64,000 nt of DNA from Borrelia persica No12. GTDB taxonomy: Bacteria; Spirochaetota; Spirochaetia; Borreliales; Borreliaceae. The notes beneath the pieces were generated by a model. The model ran no database searches, was not told the origin of the DNA, and saw nothing but the letters and a program-made list of their open reading frames with translations. The stretch spans positions 62,001 to 126,000 of the forward strand of contig NZ_AYOT01000146.1 in assembly GCF_000500045.1 (NCBI RefSeq), written 5' to 3'. Of the stretch, positions 20,301-29,304 are shown one piece after another (the first letter of the stretch is position 1; each line of letters starts with the position of its first letter). The position numbers and the translations under genes were made by a program.

Positions 20301-21766
20301 AAAAGCATAGGAAATTCTTTAATGCTTACATTAAAATTAAAATTTTCTTTATTAAAATCACCCTTTAAAAAAATTTTAGAATCATTGTTAACAAAATTTA
20401 ACAGATAATCAACATGAACATTATTTGAAGCAAAATCTGTTTTCATATTTAAATCCCTAATTTTCAGTCTGCCAATTCTAAAATCATTAGATTTTATACA
20501 AAAATATTGTTGTTCTTTAGTAAAATTCAAATGCCCATTAATATCATTAAAATCAAACACCTTAGCTGACCTAAAATTAAGTTTTCCAATTGGCACCAAA
20601 TCCTTTAACGAATAATAACCCTTATAACCAATAAATCCTCTCTTAAGCTTTACAAAAGCATTTTGTATATCTGCAATCTCTTCATTGCCCTTAATCTGTA
20701 CTTTAACACCCTGAATTTCCTTACCTGTAATATTAGCACTTGAGGATGAATTTAATAAAAACGCATACCTTAAATCTTTTTCATTAAAATCATAAGAAAG
20801 TGCAAATTGACCATTTAAGCTTGCATCAAGATAATTATTATAATCTTGCAAGTTATCATTAAGCTTTATCCAATCTAAAAGGTTAATATCAAAGAACAAA
20901 GTATCTAATCTTAAGAAATTTTTATTAAAATTATATTTTAAATTAAAATCCAGATTTTCCCTTAAAATATTAAAAATTTCAACATTACCCTTTGAATAAT
21001 TTATTTGAAACCCCTGCTCAAGGAAAGTAAAATAATTTGTATTAAATTCTAAAAAATTAAAATTAACATATCCATCTTCAAGATCTTTTTTAAACTTACC
21101 TTCAAAATAACAAACTGAACTAAAAATATTTTTGCTATCAACAGCAGAATCTAAAATTTTATTAGAACTAACATTAACAACAAAATTAAATAAAAAATCA
21201 TCATCAATAGTCTCTAATGCAAAATTATTAATTTGCAATCTTAAAAGCTTATCAGAAGTTAACTTAAGATTTATATTAATTTTCTCTAAATGTACGTGAA
21301 GGCTTTCAGAAAAACTCAACATCTTGCCTATTGTACGACTAGGACTCTCATCATTTAATTCTAATTTAACAGAACTTGAACTTTGAGATTTAAAAATCTT
21401 AAAATCATCTAAATCAAAATTTAACGTGCTACCCTTAACAAAAATATCTAAAACAATGCTTTCATTTCCTAACAACAAATTAAATAAATCTAAATTAACC
21501 TTAACAGTATTCATCAATATTTTATCTTGCTCATTTAAACTCAATTCCAAATTATCTATTTTGATTGAGGACAAAAAATAAGGATCGATTTTATCATACT
21601 TAATCTTAAAACCCAATTTTGCTTCAAGATAATTCATAATAAAAAACCTAGCAGAATAAACTTGAAATTGAACAAATAAAATAAAAATAATAAGAAGTGA
21701 TAAAAACACTAAAATTGAACAAATAAAAGATAAAGCAATCTTATTCCTTACAAAAAACAAATTCAT
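17369..21766 (-). CDS. tamB: TamB-family translocation/assembly module protein (DUF490)
   Basis: 1465 residues. One N-terminal signal-anchor (residues of about 12-35), then an extremely long beta-rich, repetitive region with alternating hydrophobic residues, and at the C-terminus a TamB-like domain (NLAITLIMDGPLSLWNLSFSS, EQQIKYLLSND, YIFDYNFMKYGRGFGGFGNQISIFWKFKY). In other diderms TamB spans the periplasm as a hydrophobic groove and takes part in outer-membrane protein or phospholipid delivery. In Borrelia a TamB-BamA interaction has been reported, and no TamA is seen here. Next-door bamA and skp support an envelope-assembly operon. Confidence 0.93.
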   Translation of the reverse strand: MNLFFVRNKIALSFICSILVFLSLLIIFILFVQFQVYSARFFIMNYLEAKLGFKIKYDKIDPYFLSSIKIDNLELSLNEQDKILMNTVKVNLDLFNLLLGNESIVLDIFVKGSTLNFDLDDFKIFKSQSSSSVKLELNDESPSRTIGKMLSFSESLHVHLEKININLKLTSDKLLRLQINNFALETIDDDFLFNFVVNVSSNKILDSAVDSKNIFSSVCYFEGKFKKDLEDGYVNFNFLEFNTNYFTFLEQGFQINYSKGNVEIFNILRENLDFNLKYNFNKNFLRLDTLFFDINLLDWIKLNDNLQDYNNYLDASLNGQFALSYDFNEKDLRYAFLLNSSSSANITGKEIQGVKVQIKGNEEIADIQNAFVKLKRGFIGYKGYYSLKDLVPIGKLNFRSAKVFDFNDINGHLNFTKEQQYFCIKSNDFRIGRLKIRDLNMKTDFASNNVHVDYLLNFVNNDSKIFLKGDFNKENFNFNVSIKEFPMLFLKDIIPEASINKVIPGYFLSGKYLNLNSNFDLNIVDYTKSKLNSLKFTFFSKLDDFNLMFDASGEGNAYEVKYFNYNSGDYNVNSNFLIYLFDDSLKIDTKFNYLNKDYPVFFEFNFKDRYVNLKLSPKAQINLTYSDSIIACFFDINDFHFYNGDSEFLLNMNSYGDYKRITDDLSIMLTRFRLNKIAVNPNFNFNFSFEGLYKDRKVSLSNIKFVNKNSNLQGQGNLDLDDKLSGKLNLFSTLNSERYFLGIDTNEDGGSFVAGKFQGFDFNHLKFLSFLSGKINGNFILNFKDGDFLKYSLNAYLETDGMSLAGIPTSFSLNLGFVDDNLNIYNIKASQNKREILAGNFRYDIKNSIGLSNLNVNSDLLSSKVNATFQVLEHSIEEELGILRREIDGEISLRELIYKDDNLSDLTIEFENSAERFMVSSIEYDLISCLYEYDSGNFNFRLNDYLPLSFIATGKILKNRIISNVENIKFNSKLITEDLLASKSLFSIKEHFVLYDVDVVGELEVDGDLYNPNLNGQFQILYGSISTEYLRSFRQYGNSRILDLIDVPVFIKDNRVILENRFNLDYYSDVDVAANLNLNFLSDSIVDYYKIKIDVLGNSGVPINFDKVAINFVGHASGDFLIEGNSEEIKFTGNLNVSNAWVYLLENSIVDLLIDPYRRSKNVKTVSADSEGLDIITDLQITFDSNVAFHWPDNKISFLNAIIARGNKLEIKSDTKTDDFILKGDLNIASGSFNYNNKRFMFKVGSYISFNENKNKFDPWVKTEARNVIKDGGENLAITLIMDGPLSLWNLSFSSYPARTEQQIKYLLSNDIIGAKYGLQSAGTNTIEMALGLAGDILIDLIVQPIEDYIRSVLKLDLLSIKTDILRNAVGILGSPVTFAGVLDKTNVKAGKYIIDGVFVKAGFEFLVDEITPFSQNLNFSVNIGLELDSPFFFVDYIFDYNFMKYGRGFGGFGNQISIFWKFKY

Positions 21767-21790
21767 ATATCTATTAATATATATTATATA

Positions 21791-21807
21791 ATACTTACAG
21801 TAAGTAT
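21791..21807. promoter_or_regulatory. Perfect 8-1-8 palindrome between tamB and tmk
   Basis: ATACTTAC-A-GTAAGTAT, an exact inverted repeat in the 74-base region between the two divergent genes. It lies upstream of the tmk ribosome site and next to TATATAAT-like sequence that could serve the tamB promoter. A dimeric repressor or activator site is a reasonable guess; a hairpin is the alternative. Confidence 0.45.
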
Positions 21808-21840
21808 CTAATTACTAGAATATCTAAGGAGACAATTTTT

Positions 21841-22449
21841 GTGAACAAGATCCTAAAAAATTTTTATTGTATAGAAGGAATTGATGGAAGCGGAAAGACA
21901 AGTATAATCCAAAAATTACAAAAACTCTGTAACAATAAACTTAAGTACCATTTTACAAAAGAACCATCACAAGGAGCAATTGGCAAATTCATAAGAAAGC
22001 AACTCACCAATTTTAAAAATCCTTTAAGACAAGTATCACTCGCACATCTATACGTTGCAGACAGATATGAACATCTATATAATACAAAAAACGGAATAAT
22101 AGAAATACTAAATAAAGGACAAACAAAAGTAATAACCGATAGATATTTATTTTCATCTATAGCATATCAAGGAGAATTGGGATATAAACTAAATAAAGAC
22201 TTCCCACTACCTGAAAAACTTTTTTTTATAAGAACAGATCCTAATATCGCATTTAAACGTATCCAAAAAAATAGAATACAAGCAGATCTTTTTGAATTTG
22301 AAGAAGCCAAATTCAAAGAAATCAACTCTAGATATATAGAAATGCTTCAAAATTTTGATACATTAATTGATATTATATATATTGAAAACTCAAGTGAATA
22401 CGATCTCGAAATAAGTGCAAAAAAGATTTTTGATTTAATAAAATTTTAA
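21841..22449 (+). CDS. tmk: Thymidylate kinase
   Basis: Tmk phosphorylates dTMP to dTDP. The 202-residue protein has the P-loop GIDGSGKTS near residues 13-21, the DR(Y/F) motif as TDRYLFSSIAYQGELGY, and a Lid-like region RIQKNRIQADLFEFEEAKF. The start is GTG at 21841, with AAGGAG just upstream. Together with tdk about 1 kb on, it forms a thymidine salvage route. Borrelia relies heavily on salvage because it makes few nucleotides itself. Confidence 0.93.
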   Translation: MNKILKNFYCIEGIDGSGKTSIIQKLQKLCNNKLKYHFTKEPSQGAIGKFIRKQLTNFKNPLRQVSLAHLYVADRYEHLYNTKNGIIEILNKGQTKVITDRYLFSSIAYQGELGYKLNKDFPLPEKLFFIRTDPNIAFKRIQKNRIQADLFEFEEAKFKEINSRYIEMLQNFDTLIDIIYIENSSEYDLEISAKKIFDLIKF

Positions 22450-22483
22450 CATCTAATATAACTAATAAAGGAAGGATAAAAAC

Positions 22484-23101
22484 ATGTTTAATAATAACCT
22501 TTTTATATTATGTTCAATAATATTTTCAGGTCTACTTATCACCAACGTAAATGCATCATCAAAATTTTTCTACGCCGAACAATGGTATGTAATTTTCAAT
22601 GAAAATATGAAAAGAAAACCAGACAATTATAAAAGAAACATATTTTTTTTACAAAACGCATTAAAATATCCATTTGGTAACCCAAATTATTCTTTATCAA
22701 AAATAACAACAAGAAAAGAATGGGATAAATATAAACTTCTATTTAAAATGCATGTAAATTTGCTTCTAGTTAAGCAACATCTATATTTAGGTGATCTATT
22801 TGACACAAGACATTTATATTTTTATAAAACTCCAAAAAAAGATGGTATCCTTAAAAACTTAAATCAAGCTGCAATTTTTTACAAAACAGCTGTCTCTTAC
22901 TACGAAGAAGCCTTAAAATACCATAAACAACTAGACAAGTATAAATTTATAAAAATACAAAGTGATGGAATAACAAATTGGGAAGATGAATATCATAGAA
23001 TTGCAATGAAAGAACTTAACTACCATGACATCATAAAACGAGAATTAATACGCATTGAAAGAACAAAAGAATTTTTTCAAAAAAGACCAAATTACTATTA
23101 A
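22484..23101 (+). CDS. Secreted hypothetical protein
   Basis: 205 residues with a signal peptide (hydrophobic residues of about 5-22, probable cut after NVNAS). The mature protein is basic, rich in Tyr, Lys and Phe, and predicted helical: QAAIFYKTAVSYYEEALKYHKQ looks like half of a TPR or a similar helical hairpin. I do not recognise a family. It is 34 bases downstream of tmk, and AAGGAAGG lies before its ATG, so it is probably read through from tmk. It converges on tdk, whose stop is 6 bases beyond this gene's end. Confidence 0.7.
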   Translation: MFNNNLFILCSIIFSGLLITNVNASSKFFYAEQWYVIFNENMKRKPDNYKRNIFFLQNALKYPFGNPNYSLSKITTRKEWDKYKLLFKMHVNLLLVKQHLYLGDLFDTRHLYFYKTPKKDGILKNLNQAAIFYKTAVSYYEEALKYHKQLDKYKFIKIQSDGITNWEDEYHRIAMKELNYHDIIKRELIRIERTKEFFQKRPNYY

Positions 23102-23107
23102 TATTTT

Positions 23108-24214
23108 TTAAAAAATCCCTTTATACTCCATTGAAATAATGACTTTTTGAATATAATCCTTACTAAGTGAAAATTTATCAACAAGCTCTCTAAAATTTCC
23201 TTTACTTAGAATATTATATTCCAATGAAAGTGTAATTAAAGCTCTTTCTGCCAAAAAAGGTAATCTCAACACATTTTCTAAAACGGCAATATCATATTTT
23301 CCTCTAAATTCAATTAAAAGAGACTCTTTGAAATTTGAATTTTCAATATTACTACTTAAATCAAGAATTTCCTTCTCAAGAAATTTTTTATCACCTTGAA
23401 TGTATAATAATGCAAAAGGTTTAAGAATAGTAAAAAAATATTCTCTACCAACAAGATAATGATGCTTAAAACACCTTGTAGCATAATTAGGATAAATAGC
23501 AGATTCAACTATCTCATCACCACCAACAATCAATAAAGGATCAAAATAAGGTGCAGCTATTTCTCTACCCTCATAAAAATAATATCTGTATGTCAAAAAA
23601 GATTCACCCATACAATTAATATGTTCACAGTAAGCACCAAGACGACAAATTTTATCTGAATATTCTATTAAAAGCTTAGCTGTGTTATTAAATATTTCTT
23701 TTCTAAAATTATAAAGTAAAGTAGGAAGTATAAATAATACATTTAAATCTAAAGCTATTTTATTTAAAATAAAGACCAAACGTTCATCATAAAAACAAGT
23801 CTCATCAATAATAAAAGTTCCATATTCAGGATTATTATCTATCAATTGTCCCACATCAAAAGAATTACTAGCAAAATCAACACCATCAATTTTATCACTT
23901 CCACCACCTCTATAAGGAATAACATTTTCAGGATAATCCTTAAATCTTTTCTTATCAAGAATATTTCTAATAAAAAACACATTGGCTCTGTTTCTAAGTC
24001 CCTTAGTGATAGAATCCAAAACCTTAGAAGATTTATTTTTAATAATAAGAGAATCTTTATAAATTTTAGCAGCATATTCTGTTTTGCCACTACCCATAGG
24101 ACCAATGATAAGCATTAAATTTAAATTGTCTTTAAAATCAAAATGACTAATAGAAACAATATTATCAAGTTTAGACTGAGTATCGCCACTAACTAAATTC
24201 AAGTAAAAGCCCAT
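23108..24214 (-). CDS. tdk: Thymidine kinase, TK1-like, with extensions
   Basis: Thymidine kinase makes dTMP from thymidine. From the ATG at 24214 (TGGAG nine bases upstream) the protein has 368 residues. The P-loop GPMGSGKT is at 38-45, the Walker-B-like IIDETCFYDE at about 135-144, zinc-type cysteines at 190, 196 and 201, and a lasso-like segment YATRCFKHHY near 244. That is the TK1 plan. Compared with the usual roughly 190-230 residue enzyme it has about 30 extra N-terminal residues and about 105 extra C-terminal residues ending in a helix-turn-helix-like LVDKFSLSKDYIQKVIISME. The extra parts are unexplained. Confidence 0.85.
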   Translation of the reverse strand: MGFYLNLVSGDTQSKLDNIVSISHFDFKDNLNLMLIIGPMGSGKTEYAAKIYKDSLIIKNKSSKVLDSITKGLRNRANVFFIRNILDKKRFKDYPENVIPYRGGGSDKIDGVDFASNSFDVGQLIDNNPEYGTFIIDETCFYDERLVFILNKIALDLNVLFILPTLLYNFRKEIFNNTAKLLIEYSDKICRLGAYCEHINCMGESFLTYRYYFYEGREIAAPYFDPLLIVGGDEIVESAIYPNYATRCFKHHYLVGREYFFTILKPFALLYIQGDKKFLEKEILDLSSNIENSNFKESLLIEFRGKYDIAVLENVLRLPFLAERALITLSLEYNILSKGNFRELVDKFSLSKDYIQKVIISMEYKGIF

Positions 24215-24244
24215 AACAATCAACTCCAAAAATATTAAGTTTAC

Positions 24245-25879
24245 TTACACAAATATAATAGAATCAAAAGGAATAGTAAGCTGCAAAGGAGCTCCTAAAT
24301 ATCCAGAAAACAATCTTTTAACATAAAGTAATAAAATAAGTACTCTCTTATTTTTAATATATCGAAAATCATAAATAAAAATTTCATCATTAGTTCTAAA
24401 ATTAAGTTCATCACCAAGACCATTTGCAAAAACCTTTGCAACCCTATATTCTCTTCCAGCAACCAAATTCAAGTTCAAACCTAAAAAAGCTCCCAACACA
24501 TTTTTAAAAGAATCTTTTTTAACAATATTATCCACAATATCTTCTGGACGATTTTGTGGATATAAATAACTCTTATACTCTTTATTATTTCTTTTATATT
24601 TAATGCTTACCATAGACTTTTTTTGCAAAATATAGTACTGCAATTCTCTCAAGCTATCAAATTTTAAAGAATTAACACTCAAAATAGAATCTCCACTTCT
24701 AAGTCCACCAATATCTGCAGGAGAATTAGGAGCGACATATGATATTTCCAAATTGTTCAAACTTTCCGAAAAAGTACAACCTAACCACTTATTCCTCAAA
24801 ATACCACCTCTATACATAAATGGCAATACTTTTAAAACCCATTTTGAAGGTATTACAAAATTAAGACCTTGAGTATACAAAATACCAGCAAATGTAAGTC
24901 CAACAAATCCCCCATCCTCATTGACAACAGGGCCACCAGAATTCCCCTGATTGATGGCAGCATCAATTTGATAAGAATCACCCACCGATAACAAGTTTCT
25001 ATTCTTTCCAGAAATTATTCCTGAAGTAATAGTCTTCTCAAATCCCAAAGGAGAACCCATAGCATAAATCCTATCTCCAATACTAATATTTGAAGAATAA
25101 TCTAAATTAAATTGATGATCTAATTTAAAAGAGACCTGAATTAATGCAAGATCCATTTCCTTTGAATAAGCAATAACTTTTGCAGGCAGCTTTTCACCCT
25201 TACCCCTTGGAAGTTTAACATAAAGATTGGAAACCCCATTATAATTACTATTCACCTGAGAACTAATTACATGATAATTGGTTAAAGCATATCCTTTAAG
25301 ATTATCAATAACAAAAGAAGAGCCCAAAGCAATATTCGGTACCCTATTACCATTTAAAATCTTAGTACCCATATCCACCCAAACCGTCAAGACAGCTGTA
25401 TCAAGCAAAACATTTTTTGAGGGGGATTTTTCTTTAATAACAAAATTTTCCAAAAAATCAAAATTATCATCAAACGAATAATATTTTGCAAAAAAACTTG
25501 CAAGCATCGGATCTTTTTGTCTCAAACTCTCAAGATGTTTTAAAACCAATTGTTTTTTACTCTCAGTAAGCATGATACCAAACAAATTTAAAGTCTCAAG
25601 CTTAAGCAATGCTTTCTCATAATCTTGTTCTTTATAAAAAGTTAAATACTCACCTTTAATTCCAGATAAAGCTTTATCCCTTAAATCTAGAATACTCTGA
25701 TCTAGTTCAACACCACTATTTTTTAGACTATAATAACTTGAAAGAGCAAATTCAAAATTGTTATCTTCAATATGCTTATTTATACTATCAGATGGCACAT
25801 AATAAATCTGTTTATCATATATATCTTTTATTGTGCTGCACGAAAAAATTAACATAATAATAAAAATTTTTCTATGCAT
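24245..25879 (-). CDS. Lipoprotein serine protease of the trypsin/DegP type with PDZ domain
   Basis: 544 residues from the ATG at 25879. A lipobox IFSC puts the lipidated Cys at 14. Residues of about 25-150 form a helical, TPR-like region. The protease domain has His203 (TNYHVIS), Asp243 (EMDLALIQ) and Ser314 (NQGNSGGPVV), a full catalytic triad. A PDZ domain follows (SYVAPNSPADIGGLRSGDSILSV), with a further region (FANGLGDELNFRTNDEIFIYD) that may be a second PDZ. The layout resembles HtrA/Deg proteases, but with a lipid anchor and an N-terminal helical domain. It lies 13 bases downstream of a secreted hypothetical gene and 30 bases upstream of tdk. Confidence 0.85.
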   Translation of the reverse strand: MHRKIFIIMLIFSCSTIKDIYDKQIYYVPSDSINKHIEDNNFEFALSSYYSLKNSGVELDQSILDLRDKALSGIKGEYLTFYKEQDYEKALLKLETLNLFGIMLTESKKQLVLKHLESLRQKDPMLASFFAKYYSFDDNFDFLENFVIKEKSPSKNVLLDTAVLTVWVDMGTKILNGNRVPNIALGSSFVIDNLKGYALTNYHVISSQVNSNYNGVSNLYVKLPRGKGEKLPAKVIAYSKEMDLALIQVSFKLDHQFNLDYSSNISIGDRIYAMGSPLGFEKTITSGIISGKNRNLLSVGDSYQIDAAINQGNSGGPVVNEDGGFVGLTFAGILYTQGLNFVIPSKWVLKVLPFMYRGGILRNKWLGCTFSESLNNLEISYVAPNSPADIGGLRSGDSILSVNSLKFDSLRELQYYILQKKSMVSIKYKRNNKEYKSYLYPQNRPEDIVDNIVKKDSFKNVLGAFLGLNLNLVAGREYRVAKVFANGLGDELNFRTNDEIFIYDFRYIKNKRVLILLLYVKRLFSGYLGAPLQLTIPFDSIIFV

Positions 25880-25895
25880 CAATAATTTTTAAAAG

Positions 25896-27374
25896 CTATT
25901 TAATGTTACTATAGATATCTAAAGAATCATCTAAAATAACCCTTTTAGCTTTTAAAACTCCTTTATCATAAATTTCTACATAATTAAACTTTCTAGAATC
26001 ATTCATTTTTCTATAAATTGAAATTAAATCTCCAAAAGAGTAATTTCTAACCTCAACAATATCAGAATCATTAAAAATTTTTTTGGATATTAAACTTTTT
26101 CTAATATTAAAAGATGAAACTAATCTTGGACTTAAATTCAACATAGTAGGAATAAAAATATCTGGAACATTGGTTATTAAAAAATCATTAACACCTATAT
26201 AATCGAAATTATAACCAAAATCATCAAAAATTTCATAACGAAAAGAATTTAAAGCAAAAGTATAAACAGTTTTTTTATTTGGATTATTAACCTCAATCAT
26301 ACTAACATAAGGATAAACAGAATAATGAACATTATAACCAAGTAAAACATTTTCATAAAGAACGGGAATTTTATCATTGAAATAAACCCTATTAAAATAT
26401 TCTTTATCTAAATGTAAATTTGAAGCATAATTTACTATTTGTGAAAAAAAACTTACTAAAACTCCATCTTTAAATATTGCAACATTATTTTTATCATCTA
26501 CACAATACACACCAGATAAATTTTTATAATGATTTAAAAACTCTTTTCGTATATTAGGATCGCCTAAGAGTTCATAAAACATTTTATAATCACGCAGTGT
26601 ACTTGGTGGATTCCCTTTAAAAAAACCATAAGCCTCATCAGGTGTCAAAAGCCTATATTTAAGCAAATACATACCCTGAACACCGTTTATTTGTTTACTT
26701 TTATTCTTAAGAAAAGTAAACAAAGCAACAGTATTAGGTTCACTCAATTTTGTACTTTTAAAAATAAAATCAACATTTTTAACTTCAAAAAAAGAATCGT
26801 CTTTTAATTTAAGTTTGGCAAAAAGACTTGGAAAAAACTTATCTTCTTTTAAAAACCATTTAAAAAACTTCACATCATCACTATATATAGCAAAAGCACT
26901 TGCTAATACTTTATTAAAAGTACCACTAAAATCTTTAAGTCTATTGGAAGCCTCAAGTCTCATGTAAATCAAATCTTTATCACTTTGTAAATCACCATCC
27001 AGCTTATCATAACTATCAATAATTTCTCTATTTTTAGAAATGTCCTCATTTTGCTCTAAAATTAATGAAAAATATTGGAGATACAAATCCCTAGGTTTTA
27101 CAAATGTAAAATTATTAACATTTATAGCTGTTTTTAATAAATAAATTCTATCTAATAATGAAATATCATTTCTCAATGAAAGTTCATAAAGAGAATCAGA
27201 ATTTCCTAAATTAAATTCAAGAGAACTATAAAGCATATCAAGACTTCTTTGAATATCACCAAAAATTTTAGATTCACGTAAAAGAATCCTTGATATATCT
27301 TCGTCTCTCTTATTTAAATTAGCATTTAAATTTACAAAAAATAAAAATAAAAATACAATTTTCAAGACAACCAC
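25896..27374 (-). CDS. Secreted or periplasmic hypothetical protein
   Basis: 492 residues. The start is GTG at 27374, with AAGGAGT five bases upstream. A short signal peptide is likely (VVLKIVFLFLFFVNLNANL). The first half is helical (RILLRESKIFGDIQRSLDML...), the second half strand-rich with repeated Tyr and Asn (YGFFKGNPPSTLRD, NNVAIFKDGVLVSFF, YTFALNSFRYEIFDD). I recognise no family. It sits between ftsH (22 bases) and the lipoprotein protease (16 bases), so these may form one operon for protein quality control, but that is inference from position only. Confidence 0.7.
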   Translation of the reverse strand: MVVLKIVFLFLFFVNLNANLNKRDEDISRILLRESKIFGDIQRSLDMLYSSLEFNLGNSDSLYELSLRNDISLLDRIYLLKTAINVNNFTFVKPRDLYLQYFSLILEQNEDISKNREIIDSYDKLDGDLQSDKDLIYMRLEASNRLKDFSGTFNKVLASAFAIYSDDVKFFKWFLKEDKFFPSLFAKLKLKDDSFFEVKNVDFIFKSTKLSEPNTVALFTFLKNKSKQINGVQGMYLLKYRLLTPDEAYGFFKGNPPSTLRDYKMFYELLGDPNIRKEFLNHYKNLSGVYCVDDKNNVAIFKDGVLVSFFSQIVNYASNLHLDKEYFNRVYFNDKIPVLYENVLLGYNVHYSVYPYVSMIEVNNPNKKTVYTFALNSFRYEIFDDFGYNFDYIGVNDFLITNVPDIFIPTMLNLSPRLVSSFNIRKSLISKKIFNDSDIVEVRNYSFGDLISIYRKMNDSRKFNYVEIYDKGVLKAKRVILDDSLDIYSNIK

Positions 27375-27396
27375 AAAGACTCCTTAAAAATTTGTT

Positions 27397-29304
27397 CTAT
27401 CCATTAATTACCTCTTGCTTAGATTGCTTTAAACTGAGCTCATAATCACTTTCAATTAATTCAAAACCCAAAAGCTCTCTTACCTCATTATCTGTTAAAG
27501 TCTCTCTTGCAATCAAGGCCTCTGCAAGTTTAACTAACTGATCCTTATGCTCCATTAAAATATCTGATGCTTCTTTTAAACATCCTTCAAGAATTCTCTT
27601 AACTTCCATATCTACTCTAGCAGCAGTACTCTCAGAATATGCTTTTGATTTAGAAAATTCTTTTGGAAGAAAAATTGGAGCCTCATCATCTACCAAAAAT
27701 ATAGGACCTATATCCTCCCCCATACCCCACTCTGTAACCATTTTCTTTGCCAAATTAGTAGCTTGCATTAAATCATTCTGCACACCAGCTGTAGTAAAAC
27801 CTAAATTAATCTGCTCACTAGCATAACCACCATAACATATCTTAATTTTATCAAGAAGTTGATTTTTATTGATTGAAAGTCTATCTTCTTTAGGAAGAGA
27901 AAAAGCAACACCAAGAGCTCTACCTCTAGGAATAATAGTAACTTTATGCAAAGGATCAGCATGTTCAAGATAATAATGAAGCAAAGCATGTCCAGCTTCA
28001 TGATAAGCCGTTTCAAGTTTTTGCCTATCAGTAACAGTCATAGACTTTTTAGCAACACCCATAAATATTTTATCTCTAGCTTCTTCCAAATCATGCATCA
28101 AAATCTCAGATTGATTATTTCTTGCAGCAATTAAAGCACCTTCATTAATCAAATTCGCAAGATCAGCACCACTAACACCAGGGGTAGCTCTTGCTATTAC
28201 TTTTAAGTCAATTTCTTTTGCAAGTTTAGTCTTTTGAGCATGTATATTTAATATTGCTTCCCTTTCCTTAATATCAGGCAAAGTAACTGCCACTTGTCTG
28301 TCAAATCTACCAGGTCTAAGCAAAGCAGAATCAAGAACATCAGGTCTATTTGTTGCTGCCATCACAATTACATTAGTATATGTACCAAAACCATCCATCT
28401 CAACTAACAACTGATTAAGAGTTTGCTCTCTCTCATCATGACCACCACCAAGTCCAGCTCCACGACTTCTTCCAACAGCATCAAGTTCATCAATAAAAAT
28501 TATACAAGGAGCACTTTTCCTCGCATTATCAAAAAGATCTCTCACACGACTTGCTCCAACCCCTACAAACATCTCAACAAAATCAGAACCTGACATATGA
28601 AAAAAATTCACTCCTGCTTCTCCTGCAACGGCTTTAGCAAGCAAAGTCTTTCCTGTACCAGGAGATCCAACCAAAAGCACACCTTTTGGAATCCTTGCAC
28701 CAATTTTTTCAAATTTTTTAGGATATTTTAAAAATTCAACTACCTCTCCAAGTTCCTGCTTGGCCTCTTCCTGACCAGCAACATCTTTAAAAGTAACCTT
28801 ATTTTTCCCTGGTTCATATTTTTGAGCATTGCTTTTTCCAAATGAAAAAACTTTCCCTCCACCGCCTTGAGTTTGACGAAAAATAAAGAAAAAGAAAATA
28901 AAAAATAATATCCAAGGCAAAGTTTGAAGCACAACGCCAATTAAAGATGATTGACTCTTGCCAGCACTTACTTCTACCCGCTTGGCTTTAAGCTCGGCAA
29001 GCAAATTAATATCAAAATAAGGAATGTTAGTAGAGAAATAAGATTTTCCTAAATTTGAATTCTTAACTATAAACTGAATTTGACTCTTATCAATAATTAT
29101 AGCTGATTCAATCAAACCACTATCTAAATAAGTTTGAAATGTACTATAAGGCACGTTCTTATAATTTTCTCCGCCACGCATAAAATAAGACATGAATATT
29201 GCTAAAATTAAGAAAACAATAACAAGACCCAAAATCCAATTTTTATTCTTCTTTTTGTTATTAGATTTACCATTATTATTCAAATTATTATTGTTAATAT
29301 TCAT
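27397..29304 (-). CDS. ftsH: ATP-dependent zinc metalloprotease FtsH
   Basis: FtsH is a membrane-bound AAA+ protease that degrades misfolded and regulatory proteins. In the 635 residues: an Asn/Lys-rich start, TM1 at about 24-42, a periplasmic part, TM2 at about 128-144 ([14 protein letters not shown]), the AAA+ domain ([19 protein letters not shown] at about 212, [29 protein letters not shown]) and the zinc site HEAGH near 436. Its ATG overlaps the tilS stop by four bases. The tail is short and acidic. Confidence 0.97.
   Translation of the reverse strand: MNINNNNLNNNGKSNNKKKNKNWILGLVIVFLILAIFMSYFMRGGENYKNVPYSTFQTYLDSGLIESAIIIDKSQIQFIVKNSNLGKSYFSTNIPYFDINLLAELKAKRVEVSAGKSQSSLIGVVLQTLPWILFFIFFFFIFRQTQGGGGKVFSFGKSNAQKYEPGKNKVTFKDVAGQEEAKQELGEVVEFLKYPKKFEKIGARIPKGVLLVGSPGTGKTLLAKAVAGEAGVNFFHMSGSDFVEMFVGVGASRVRDLFDNARKSAPCIIFIDELDAVGRSRGAGLGGGHDEREQTLNQLLVEMDGFGTYTNVIVMAATNRPDVLDSALLRPGRFDRQVAVTLPDIKEREAILNIHAQKTKLAKEIDLKVIARATPGVSGADLANLINEGALIAARNNQSEILMHDLEEARDKIFMGVAKKSMTVTDRQKLETAYHEAGHALLHYYLEHADPLHKVTIIPRGRALGVAFSLPKEDRLSINKNQLLDKIKICYGGYASEQINLGFTTAGVQNDLMQATNLAKKMVTEWGMGEDIGPIFLVDDEAPIFLPKEFSKSKAYSESTAARVDMEVKRILEGCLKEASDILMEHKDQLVKLAEALIARETLTDNEVRELLGFELIESDYELSLKQSKQEVING

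Noticed and set aside
23842-24118. Open frames on both strands over the tdk P-loop region
   Set aside because: They are shadows of tdk: no ribosome site, leucine- or serine-rich noise, and tdk has clear motifs there.
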